Shown in pieces: positions 35,945 through 47,282 of a stretch of 64,000 bases of DNA. Within the stretch, counting starts at the first letter, position 1, and the number at the start of each line of letters is the position of its first letter. The position numbers and the translations under genes were made by a program. This DNA comes from Amphiduros pacificus. Its lineage: Eukaryota > Annelida > Polychaeta > Phyllodocida > Hesionidae. The DNA lies in contig OX439011.1 of the NCBI GenBank assembly GCA_949316495.1, forward strand, positions 19,621,995-19,685,994, written 5' to 3'. Below the pieces are notes generated by a model that ran no database searches, had not been told where the DNA came from, and saw nothing but the letters and a program-made list of their open reading frames with translations.

Positions 35945-36563
35945 AATATAATGACCACCCTTGCCTCTATGACTCACCGTACCTAATCCGTCTATATAAA
36001 TGTAGTGACCACCCTTGCCTCTATGACTCACCGTACCTAATCCGTCTATATAAATTAGTGACCACCCTTGCCTCTATGACTCACCGTACCTAATCCGTCT
36101 ATATAAATGTAGTGACCACCCTTGCCTCTATGACTCACCGTACCTAATCCGTCTATATAAATGTAGTGACCACCCTTGCCTCTATGACTCACCATACTTA
36201 ATCTGTCTGTATAAATGTAGTGACCACCCTTGCCTCTATGACTAACCATACTTAATCTGTCTGTATAAATGTAGTGACCACCCTTGCCTCTATGACTCAC
36301 CATACTTAATCCGTCTATATAAATGTAGTGACCACCCTTGCCTCTATGACTCACCTTACCTAATCTGTCTATATAAATGTAGTGACCACCCTTGCCTCTA
36401 TGACTCACCTTACCTAATCTGTCTATATAAATGTAGTGACCACCCTTGCCTCTATGACTCACCGTACTTAATCCATCTGTATAAATGTAGTGACCACCCT
36501 TGCCTCTATGACTCACATTACCTAATCCGTCTATATAAATGAGTAATATAATGACCATCACAG
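35945..36563 (-). repeat. 54-bp minisatellite, ~11 copies
   Basis: The plus-strand unit holds AGTGACCACCCTTGCCTCTA, TGACTCACCGTACCTAATCC and GTCTATATAAATGT. The period is 18 codons, so a 176-codon minus frame (HRGKGGHYIYIDRLGKVS units) stays open. Read on the minus strand each unit carries GGTGAGTCA, a 5' splice-site match. The open frame is probably a period artefact. Confidence 0.95.
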
Positions 36564-37194
36564 ACTCTAGGTTTATCTGATACATTTATTTATTTGTACA
36601 GCAATATATTTGCACCAACTCATTATACCCTTTTCCTCTATGTAAAGGCAGCTGCATATTTTCATCATTTACGAATTAATACAAATTGTTATGGTCACGT
36701 CATATTTCTCTTAGTTAAAAATAAAATATCAGAATTGGATAAATCACAATTGCTCTTTTCTCCAGTCTCTAATGCCTCATTCACTATCTTCTACTTAACA
36801 TCTCTCAGTTTGCCATATTCAGTGAAGTGTACAATGCATTATATAGCATGACACCAAATCCACTTCATCACTATGTGAATCACATATGCATCGTTAATCA
36901 TTCTGTGCAGTGTTAATGTGGATGTCCCACATTGGACTTGATGATACAATGAACCTCTCTTAAAACTGTCAACACAGGTCTGGTATACATCTGCCCTCTC
37001 CATTTCAGCAGCCCCTTTGAGAAATAAAATCGTGCAAATTTAATACTATTTAATCCCCTAATTAAATGTACAAGAAAAATTATTGCATTCAAAGGGCACA
37101 TAAATGTATTTGCGTATGTGTATAGCCCTTTGAAGTTGGTAGGGTCCTGTGCAATCAAAACATAGTCAGAGGTTCATGTCAGTTGAGATTAAAT
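36564..37194. other. Unassigned DNA
   Basis: Short frames only; possibly part of the LINE remnant to the right but with no recognisable match. Confidence 0.35.
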
Positions 37195-37337
37195 CTGTGT
37201 CAGACAATACACGAAGTTTGCCATTTCTGTCTTCAAGACAAGAATAAAGACGTATCTATTCATGAAGAGCCTCCTAAATAAAGCGCTATAAACAGACATT
37301 GTCTGATATCAGTGCTATATAAATTTTATTATTATTA
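37195..37337 (+). mobile_element. LINE 3' end fragment (reverse-transcriptase C-terminus plus 3' tail)
   Basis: A short frame reads FKTRIKTYLFMKSLLNKAL and then a stop, which resembles the last residues of ORF2 in CR1/L2/Jockey-type LINEs (FK.RLKTHLF pattern). It is followed by AACAGACATTGTCTGATATC, GCTATATAAA and a TTA run. The same tail ends the SINE at 3238-3382 and was tandemised at 17131-17270. Only about 140 bp remain recognisable, as expected of a 5'-truncated copy. Confidence 0.55.
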
Positions 37338-38861
37338 CCATGCATAGAACAAGTATGCTTAGTATTTAGTTATTCTCATCCCAATGTTTTTATATAGTTT
37401 TTCACATAGATCACATTCTCATGTAGTTTTTTTTATATAGATCACACATTTCATATAGTAGTTGAATATGTAACAATGATTTTGTTCTGTTACATTGCTC
37501 AAATCATGAAATAAATAATTTCCCCTGTCAAATCCACATTGCCACTGGTATTGGTCGGATGAGGGTAACCTAAATTACCCTCATCCTACTCCATTATTGA
37601 GTCTAACTGAATACAATATGTTCAGACATGGTGCAGTATCTAAGCGACCAAGAGGGTAATGGCCTATCTTGGGGGACCTTGGTTAACATAATATATTACT
37701 TAATCACTCCATCTCAGTAATTTATTTCTGTCAGGAGAATATTTCACAGTGAACACTGACTTGGTTTAAATTTGCTTAAAAATCGACAATGCAGGATGAT
37801 TGGCAGGTTGACTGTGGGCAATGTATGGGTTTTAACGACATCAAAGGTGTTCATATTGACATGGTGCAGCATCTTAGCAAGCATGGAGGGTAATTACAGG
37901 TCTACAGGGACCATGTGCACTTTTATGATCACCATTACCATATTAAGTGTCTAGGGTTAATGACTTTTTACTATGACACTGAGTAAACCCTCACACTAAC
38001 AAATCCATCTGTGCAATGTTGAAATGTAGACACGTAGTGATCACTGCTTCCTGCCATTTTTACATGTTAGCTGCTCTCTGATTGGTCTAAATGATTGCTT
38101 TTGTTTCCCACCATAGTCGGGACTGCCGTGATTGGTCCCAAACCGGATGTGTGTATGGACATCATAGGATAAGTGATTTCAAACCAACCATCATGGATCA
38201 TAAACAGATCAAACATCTCTATGCAATAAAATCGTCAATGATTTAATTTGGTCATGCATGCCACTTGCTAGTTACAAGAGTTAAATGATTGAAGTTTGAA
38301 ATGGGGGTTCTGTTGGCCTTTAAGAAAAGTCTTGACAGTTTTATGGGATTTTTATGAGTGTTATCTCGCTTGCAGCATATAGATTTTTTTATATTTAGCA
38401 GAATTCTCATAATAATACTTCAAAACAAAATCCTAGTATTTTAATTTTAATATTTTTAATATTTGATTTGAGTATTTCTAGTATGTGATTGCTATTTTTC
38501 AGGTCTAATTTTGATCATGACCTATCGTTATAAATCGTTTATGTCATAACACAAAAATTACAGATAAAACCTAAATTCATCTAATAGTTTACTTTTTAAA
38601 TTTGCTTTTTCTGAAAAAGATCTCTAATATATCAAGTTCAATATCTCATTACCTGCAAAAATATATTGTTCAGTGTTCATTTAGCTTAAATTAATGAGGA
38701 ATCAGATATTTTGTCGACACAGCAATGAAACAAAACAGGAAAACATGGTAAAAAAAAAACCCCGAAAATAATCACGCAATTGTGTCACAAGTTGGGTGCA
38801 ACCGATGGCTCAAATGTTTTCAAACCAAACACGCAATGAACCAAAGAAACACTAAGCCTAA
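37338..38861. other. Spacer with a diverged ~231-bp tandem duplication
   Basis: ACATGGTGCAGTATCTAAGC (about 37627) and ACATGGTGCAGCATCTTAGC (about 37858) start two related stretches, each followed by AGGGTAAT and GGGACC, so a segment near 37580-37690 was duplicated to about 37810-37920 and has since diverged. ATTGG (reverse CCAAT) motifs near 38080 and 38130 are noted without further support. Confidence 0.5.
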
Positions 38862-38880
38862 GTATATGATTACTATTTAG

Positions 38881-39095
38881 AGAATGATCTTAGTTTGAAT
38901 GCCTTTGAGGCTATCTCCTACGGTGGGTTTAACCAGTTATTATCACAATCAAACCTTAGACTTGAGTTGACTACCATTCAAGAAGGTTTGTATCAGAAAA
39001 TGCTGCATTTATGCAGTGATAATAAAGCAAGCATTTATGAGCTTAAACCTGAGGATCGAGGTTTGTTCACCCTCGGCCAGACACAGATCTCCTGA
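38881..39095 (+). CDS. Candidate 3'-terminal coding exon of an unknown gene
   Basis: An acceptor-like TGATTACTATTTAG ends at 38880. After it a frame of about 71 codons runs to TGA at 39093-39095. The peptide looks like ordinary protein: NAFEAISYGGFNQLLSQSN, ELTTIQEGLYQKMLHLCSD and YELKPEDRGLFTLGQTQIS are mixed in composition, with a hydrophilic end and no repeats. An AATAAA lies about 205 bp downstream (near 39298). There is no good start codon, consistent with a last exon. No family is recognised; it could also be a decayed mobile-element frame. Confidence 0.4.
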
Positions 39096-39297
39096 ATATC
39101 TTGTCATACTCCACTGATTAGCAGAATGACTACAAAAAGAAATATATTTTCTAAGCCCTTCTTAACCTGTCTGAAAATGCATTTTGATTCATTAGTTCAC
39201 TTATGATCATTTCCTAGAATTTGCTCATTATAATAAGGGAAGATATTTATTTATACACTTTTTAATATTACGTTGACATTAGGTTAAACAAATATCA

Positions 39298-39303
39298 AAA
39301 TAA
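39298..39303 (+). terminator. Possible polyadenylation signal AATAAA
   Basis: The hexamer lies about 205 bp after the stop at 39095 and just before the AT-repeat. In AT-rich DNA the hexamer is common by chance, so support is weak. Confidence 0.2.
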
Positions 39304-39361
39304 AATCTGTCGTATAAATATATATGTATGTATATTACAGAAAACATAAAATAAAAGTCCA

Positions 39362-39364
<3 letters not shown>

Positions 39365-39457
<93 letters not shown>
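39365..39457. repeat. (AT)n microsatellite, ~46 units
   Basis: Pure AT dinucleotide run, followed at 39485-39570 by an AT-rich partial duplication of AAATATAAAATGTATATTAA. Confidence 0.97.
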
Positions 39458-39460
<3 letters not shown>

Positions 39461-39777
39461 TGGAGATGAAAACTCAATCTGGAAGTAATTAAATATAAAA
39501 TGTATATTAAATATAAAAAAATAAATAATTAAATATAAAATGTGTATTAAATATAAAAATAAATTAAATCTGTGAGATAGAATCTACATTTGATTAATCC
39601 TGAGTGTTTTTTCTTTGCAAGTTTCTCTGATACATTCATCCAGCATGGCTGTTTTCAAATAAGCATTTTGTCACCTCCTTCTCCTCACCCAACACAGATA
39701 AACAAATAACACCCTATGGCAGATTCAAAAATAAAATGCTGTATTCTCGGAAACACAAGGAAATTTAATTTCTGAGA

Positions 39778-39955
39778 CAATATTGTGCTGCAGGCACTTC
39801 TATGGAAAGAAATGTGTCAACATTGTGCTGCAGAAACCTCTGTGGAGAAAAATGTGTCAGTATTGCTCTGCAGACACTTCTATGGAAAGATATATAAGTG
39901 CTGAAGACGCTGCTATGGCAAGAAACATGTCTGTATTGTGCTGCAGACATTCGAA
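39778..39955. repeat. ~45-bp degenerate tandem repeat, 4 copies
   Basis: Units contain ATTGTGCTGCAGACACTTCT followed by ATGGAAAGAAATGTGTCA. Copies differ at many sites, so the array is old. Confidence 0.8.
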
Positions 39956-41867
39956 ATCTCTCAAGAATCATTTTTCCATGAATTTTCCGCGTAAACGGAA
40001 ATCTTACCTATTGACATTTTTTTAAAGGCATACTTAATAATGTTGTATGAGGCATAAGGTGTAACTTTCTGTCTGTGTGTCCTGGTAGTCATGGAAACGT
40101 AATGTGAGACCCATCAGACCACACAAGACACTCACCTTCCTAAATTACAGCAATCTCAGGCTGCCATTTTTAGATCCATGCCCTTTCGGTTGAGGCAATT
40201 GCAGACTTTTAATAAGCCGAAATAATAATGTTAAAGTCCGCACACAGAATGTGTGACCACAGAGCATAGCACACTGCCCATCATCACACTGACTTTTCAT
40301 ACATTCGTAGCTTTGTCAGATTTCTTGTTTTTTTCTGGTTTTTTACCTGATACAAATAGTCAAATAAGAAAGAACATTTACGAGACAAATATTAAATTTC
40401 CCCCTCTTTCCAAGAAAAGCTCGCAAGAACTTTCACCTATCATGTACAATGCAGAGTTTCTCTGTGTATCTCAAAATAGCGTTTCGTAAATAGACTCAAA
40501 TGCAATAACATAATATCATATATAATTCATGCTATTTATTTCATATTTTTCCTATCATCTCTAATTTATAGCCTAATTAAATATATAACAAATTTCCTTT
40601 TATAGGTATCTTACTTCGGCGATATAAACTGATGGCGACCTTGACATTGTGTGCGTATATAGAGGGGAAGACTTATATGATAAAGGCCAGAGAAGATAGA
40701 TGACTGACTGATAAATGAAGAGATACATTCACGGCTAGAGGCGGGATCAGTCACACTCAATATACAGAGGTTCACTTTTTCTTCGAATGCTGGATAAATG
40801 TCAGGGATATATTGTTTAAAAGTCAAATCCTAGAGGGCAGCACTGTGACCTTGGTGGCTCAAAGTGTCGGGCTCGTTATTGATGTCAGCAAAATTGCAGA
40901 ACTTAATCAGATTTTTTTAAGCTAATAAATGTCTCGTCAAATTATTCCACAAAAGTTGAAACTTGACATTTAAAACTGAGTGCAGTCCATTACTTGGAAC
41001 TTAATTATCATAATTTTCACAGGAAGAAAGCTTTTTAAACCTCCATGATAAAAGAGCTCTTACTGGTGGTGAACATCACTATTCATTTTGTGGATAATTA
41101 TCTTTGTTCACCAAAAAGACTGCTTATGTCAAAGAAGATAAAATTAAAATCATATTTCAAATTATGTCTCCACACCTTCATTTTACAGGTGGGGGTTTGC
41201 ACTGTGCACTTACCTCAAGTTAATATCCTTACCATTTGTAAAAAGCATGGCTTTTGACACCAGATGGCGTGGTAGTTTGAGAATTAAACAGACAATATGA
41301 TAAATTAAAATTTGGAATTTATGTACAAATGTAAGAGTTCCAAACACTCCATCAATTCCAGTTTTAATTATGTCTCAGATTTTTAATTAAAACTTGGTAA
41401 GTATGGAGAATTGTGTCCTGGTATGGAGGAATAAGTCTACATCAATCTTTATTTATATTTCCTGGCTAATAAAAGCAATACAATGTCTTGTAAGCAATGC
41501 AGCAAGCCAATACTCCTTTTTATGGTAAGACACACTTTGTCAAGGCACAAAATATTGCAAAAAATGTTGCTTAGAAATCTATTGTACAGCTACTGACCTT
41601 TTGTGTGGGATTAAACAAGACTATTTCCATGACAACAGTAGTATAGGCCACATGGAATGATATGTTCCCACTCAAATTTGGGTAACATTTTGGAAATTTG
41701 TAAAATGCTCTTAGCTTTTGATACAGAGATGAAGTAATATTCATGCATGACACTACTACTGGTGCCAGCTGGTGATAATAATAATTGATTTGATAAATAT
41801 ATTACTTCAATACAACTTATTTTCCTTTCAGTGCTATATACATGTGCTCTGTGTCACTGACAGCACC
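39956..41867. other. Unassigned DNA with scattered splice-like and CTCF-like motifs
   Basis: Minus-strand donor matches occur near 40005 (TAG|GTAAGAT) and 41214 (GAG|GTAAGT), but no frame before them is convincingly coding. CTCF-like cores are CCTAGAGGGCAGCAC (about 40829) and ACACCAGATGGCG (about 41260). No mobile element recognised. Confidence 0.35.
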
Positions 41868-42765
41868 AAATACTGATATACTCCCTGTTATATGCTTCCT
41901 GTTATAGAGAGCACCAAACACTGGTATGCTACCTGTTATTGACAGCACCAAATACTGGTATGCTCCCTGTTATTCACAGCACCAAATACTGGTATGCTCC
42001 CTGTCATTGACAGCACCAAATACTGTAATGTTCCCTGTCATTGACAGCACCAAATACTGATATACTCCCTGTTATATGCTCCCTGTCATTGACAGCACCA
42101 AATACTGGTATGCTCCCTGTCATTGACAGCACCAAATACTGGTATGCTCCCTGTCATTGACAGCACCAAATACTGGTATGCTCCCTGTCATTGACAGCAC
42201 CAAATACTGGTATGCTCCCTGTCATTGACAGCACCAAATACTGGTATGCTCCCTGTCATTGACAGCACCACATACTGATATGCTCCCTGTTATATGCTCC
42301 CTGTCATTGACAGCACCAAATACTGATATGCTCCCTGTCATTGACAGCACCAAACACAGGTATTCTCCCTGTCATTGACAGCACCAAATACTGGTATGCT
42401 CCCTGTCATTGACAGCACCAAATATTGGTATGCTCCCTGTCATTGACAGCACCAAATACTGGTATGCTCCCTGTCACTGAGACCACCAAACACTGGTATG
42501 CTCCCTGTCATTGATAGCACCAAACACTGGTATGCTCCCTGTTATTGAAAGCACCAAACACTGGTATGCTCCCTGTCATTGACAGCACCAAACACTGGTA
42601 TGCTCCCTGTCATTGACAGCACCAAATACTGGTATGCTCCCTGTCATTGACAGCACCAAATACTGGTATGCTCCCTGTCATTGACAGCACCAAACACTGG
42701 TATGCTCCCTGTTATAGAGAGCACCAAACACTGGTATGTTCCTTGTCACAAGGAGCACCAAGCAA
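41868..42765. repeat. 34-bp minisatellite, ~25 copies
   Basis: Monomer GACAGCACCAAATACTGGTA followed by TGCTCCCTGTCATT. GACAG/CTGTC and CCA/TGG form an extended imperfect stem in each unit. Three units carry an extra partial copy (TATATGCTCCCTGTTA), at about 41885, 42065 and 42285, about 180-220 bp apart, marking higher-order duplication. Confidence 0.95.
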
Positions 42766-43654
42766 AACATTTAGGGCAGCAGCTTTCAGTATCACCAGAT
42801 TTAAATGCACTTGTCACAAGCCCACCATCTCTATACAATCTCATCTTCTCCATTTTGTCCCTATTTTGTTGAATGTGTTTCTGTGCACTTCACAATGAAC
42901 GTTCATAATGAGCTACTTGATATAACAATATCTTAAAAGTAATCTTTGCTCACTATTATTCATAAACAATTGAGGTTTTCTATTGCGCTAAAAGCCATTT
43001 GTTCTCATACAGGAAATATATCCATCATCTATTATTCATAACTTCAGTGAATTATTGCAAAGACAATGGAAATTTATGTATGCACTCATCAGAAAATACT
43101 GGTCCTTCCATTTAACTACAAATACATATCAATCTATATGACAAGCATTCTTGTGGAATCTTGATAAAGCAGATGTTGAATTCTTTACAATGCACTGAAT
43201 ACATATTTTTGCTGCCAAGAAAGGAAGAATTTAGAATTCTTCATCCAAAATTAAACTCAAAACCATCATTAAGACATAGCAGACCAGATGTTGGAGAGAA
43301 TTTTATTTGACAATCCTTTTTAATTGGATCATAGATTATTAATAAATAATCTAAAATGTCATAGAATGCCATACAACTGAAAGGATCTTGTTTTGAGGGA
43401 GGCATGAGATAAGGACTCATTAAAATCATAAATGTCTCATTCTGATCCAGGCCTGAGGGGACATTGGACTCATTTAAGTTTTTAACAAAATAATAAATAG
43501 AAATTTAGAGAAGAAAGGATCACTGCTACACAAAGATTTTCTAATTTCTGAACTATGTGTCCAAATTCAGGACTACTATTTGTTTTTAGCTCTTCATGGG
43601 ATGATAATAAAGAGAGACTCCATAGACTAACAGCCTAATGGTTGTAACCTCAAA
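42766..43654. other. Unassigned DNA
   Basis: AT-rich, no supported feature. Confidence 0.4.
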
Positions 43655-44990
43655 TATCTAGCCTCAAATATCTAGCCTCAACTATCTAGCCTCAAGTATC
43701 TAGCCTCAAGTATCTAGCCTCAAATATCTAGCCTCAAATATCTAGCCTCAACTATCTAGCCTCAACTATCTAGCCTCAAATATCTAGCCTCAAGTATCTA
43801 GCCTCAAATATCTAGCCTCAAGTATCTAGCCTCAAGTATCTAGCCTCAAATATCTAGCCTCACATGTCTAGCCTCAAATGTCTAGCCTCAAATGTCTAGC
43901 CTCACATGTCTAGCCTCAAATATCTAGCCTCAAATATCTAGCCTCAAATATCTAGCCTCAAGTATCTAGCCTCAAATATCTAGCCTCAAATATCTAGCCT
44001 CAAGTATCTAGCCTCAAATATCTAGCCTCAAATATCTAGCCTCAAGCCTCAAATATCTAGCCTCAAATATCTAGCCTCAAGTATCTAGCCTCAAATATCT
44101 AGCCTCAAATATCTAGCCTCAAATATCTAGCCTCAAATATCTAGCCTCAACTATCTAGCCTCAAGTATCTAGCCTCAAATATCTAGCCTCAAATATCTAG
44201 CTTCAAGTATCTAGCCTCAAATATATAGCCTCAAATATCTAGCCTCAAGCCTCAAATATCTAGCCTCAAATATCTAGCCTCAAGTATCTAGCCTCAAATA
44301 TCTAGCCTCAAATATCTAGCCTCAAATATCTAGCCTCACATATCTAGCCTCAAATATCTAGCCTCAAGTATCTAGCCTCAAATATCTAGCCTCAAATATC
44401 TAGCCTCAAATATCTAGCCTCAACTATCTAGCCTCAACTATCTAGCCTCAAGTATCTAGCCTCAAATATCTAGCCTCAAATATCTAGCCTCAAGTATCTA
44501 GCCTCAAATATCTAGCCTCAAGTATCTAGCCTCACATATCTAGCCTCAAACCTCAAATATCTAGCCTCAAATATCTAGCCTCAACTATCTAGCCTCAAGT
44601 ATCTAGCCTCAAATATCTAGCCTCAAATATCTAGCCTCAAGTATCTAGCCTCAAATATCTAGCCTCAAATATCTAGCCTCAAGCCTCAAATATCTAGCCT
44701 CAAATATCTAGCCTCAAGTATCTAGCCTCAAATATCTAGCCTCAAATATCTAGCCTCAAATATCTAGCCTCAAATATCTAGCCTCACACATCTAGCCTCA
44801 AATATCTAGCCTCAAATATCTAGCCTCAAATATCTAGCCTCAACTATCTAGCCTCAACTATCTAGCCTCAAGTATCTAGCCTCAAGTATCTAGCCTCAAA
44901 TGTCTAGCCTCAAATATCTAGCCTCAAGTATCTAGCCTCAAATATCTAGCCTCAAGTATCTAGCCTCACATATCTAGCCTCAAATATCAT
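43655..44990. repeat. 14-bp minisatellite (TATCTAGCCTCAAA)n, ~95 copies
   Basis: Units end in AAA, AAG, AAC or ACA. Occasional units with an extra 7 bases (CTCAAGCCTCAAA) at about 44041, 44246, 44549 and 44682 act as markers of block duplication. Each unit has a CTAG palindrome. Stops occur in all frames. Confidence 0.97.
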
Positions 44991-46445
44991 TCCTATATTT
45001 CCAAAACAACTGTGAGCAAAATAGCACGCTGTCTACCAGAGGCACGTGTTAATTTACCACAACGTAGTCCTCTGTTACTCTGCATGGCGAGGTAGAGTCA
45101 TATACTACCTCTGCCGTAATAGGCATGACAATGTTTCAATCTATTCCGCAAGGTCGATTGCATATTCCACAGAAAGGTGGGCAATTGGTGGTCTTTGCAC
45201 ATGTGCACTCACAATGCCCGCCCAATTGGCTTATACTCGCACACACATCAGGTGCACTCAATTTCTGCCCAAAAAAACATTTGTGAAGTTTGTTCATTTT
45301 TCACAGTTCACTTTTCACAGTGCCACAAAATACATCCCAGTGACATTTCTTACCAAAACAAGGATACTGATTGGCTGCATGTGTTATAACATGTGACAAC
45401 ATTTTTTACTTGGTGTCGATTGGCTTATAAAAGAAGCTTGTTATAGGCATGACCCCTCAGTACTCACTAATTATGGTCAATTATTGCAGAGCTAGGTATA
45501 AATCCTGGCTCTGCTATGGAGAGTATCCTCTGTAGGAGTTTGGCAGAGTAGACGTAGAATATATCACAATTCTGCACACTCCATTTAGAGACAAAGTACA
45601 AGTTTTATTGCTACCAATAAATTGTCTTAACAAATTTAAGCAGCTAGCTTTACACAATCTCTCTGCCACATATTATTCTCATAATACTTTGTCAACATTA
45701 ACAAGATGTCCAACATTTCACACCAACACTGACCTTGGGCCAGCCTTCTCGATGGACTCACTCACCAACTCCACTTTTCTATAAAAACCTACTCTTGTCA
45801 TCCTCTACAAATGTCTGGGACGTTGAGGGTCACTTATGTTGAGTCTAAGTTTGGCTGAGCAAGTACTGCTCTTATATCAAGCTGTATGTTTTTGTCCTCA
45901 TTTAAGCTGTGGGGCTGGGATAAACAACATTTCATCTGCACATTTTAAAAGATCATTATATACTGAGTTGATGAGGCAATCTGCTTGTGCTTAATGGCAA
46001 AAATTCTAACCAAAATCAGAAATTTTCAAAATAATATTTTTCTTCTCCAACTCTTGAGAAGAAAAATTTTGAAATAATCATATGTGAAAAACGACATCAT
46101 CTTTGTGCATATAAATTTTTATTTTCTGATGACTGTTTTGTGATGATATTCAAAATCAACATTTTCCCCTGCATGCTGGACTGGCCCTTCCTGTTTTATT
46201 TCCACCAATCAGGTTGCTATCACATCGTCAGCCGAAGCTCTCACGAGCCATGCTAACGGCGATGCATCAGGACGTCCATCTGATGTACACGTCAATGTGT
46301 TTTGTAGGAAATAATCAGGCATATAATTTGATGACAAATGGTGTGCACAGTTTGGTGATGTGATCTAACAAGATCACAGGCTCGCAGCAACCAGATAAAA
46401 AGCTACGATTGAGAGCTACAACTTCTCCCTTGTAACAGGCCATTT
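44991..46445. other. Spacer containing a promoter-like cluster
   Basis: Apart from the segment at 45225-45465 nothing is recognised. TTTTTCTTCTCCAACTC and GAGAAGAAAAATTTTGAAA near 46040-46070 form an imperfect inverted repeat. Confidence 0.35.
45225..45465 (+). promoter_or_regulatory. Candidate core promoter: three CCAAT-type boxes and a TATA box
   Basis: CCCAATTGGC (45222-45231), GATTGGCTGC (about 45369) and GATTGGCTTATAAAAG (about 45418-45433) line up on the plus strand, the last joining a reversed CCAAT to a consensus TATAAAAG. About 30 bp downstream CCCTCAGTACT could serve as an initiator. No clear first exon follows, so this may drive a non-coding or distant exon, or be chance. Confidence 0.3.
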
Positions 46446-46676
46446 AAACTAATCCCTCCATTGCTCCCCTTTCATCCCTCTCCCTCCGTCCCTCTCCCTC
46501 CGTCCCTCTCCCTCCGTCCCTCCCTCTCCATCCCTCCCCCTCCCTCTCCCCTCATCACTCCTGCTCCATCACTCCCCCTCCATCCCTCCATTACTCTCCC
46601 AGTCTCCCTCCATCACTCTCCCAGTCTCCCTCCATCACTCTCCCAGTCTCCCTCCATCCCTCTCTATCACTCCTTA
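46446..46676. repeat. Pyrimidine-strand low-complexity repeat (CTCCCTCCATCC)n
   Basis: Almost purine-free plus strand with CTCCCTCCGTCC and CATCACTCTCCCAGT subunits. The mirror-like polypyrimidine tract could form triplex DNA. The serine/proline-rich frame is an artefact. Confidence 0.85.
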
Positions 46677-46851
46677 AACTAAACTCCATTTATCTGGAGA
46701 ACGGTTGAATAAGGGAAGAGTGGATACAGCTAGTCACCTACAAGACAACCCCCTTCATCACTCTCTACCAGACAACCTCGACAGACAGACCTTGATCAAG
46801 CTTTTATTTTAGTTAACTTCAAAGTTTAGATTTTTAAAGTAAGAACACTAT

Positions 46852-47078
<227 letters not shown>

Positions 47079-47282
47079 ATTGCTGGTGGAAGGAATTCGT
47101 GATCTGAGATTTAAGTATATATATATTTGCTGATGACGTGGATGGAGGACGCTCTTAATCACTGTGTTGTGTGTCCTTCTGTGCTCCGGTCTCTCTAATT
47201 TCCTCTGCACCAGTCACCTCCATTGATCTGTCATCCAAAATAGAATACACCTCATTTATCGTTGGGAGGTCTCAGTTGCTGC

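Noticed and set aside
46446-46676. Serine/proline-rich plus-strand frame
   Set aside because: It is a low-complexity pyrimidine tract with no start context or flanking coding sequence.
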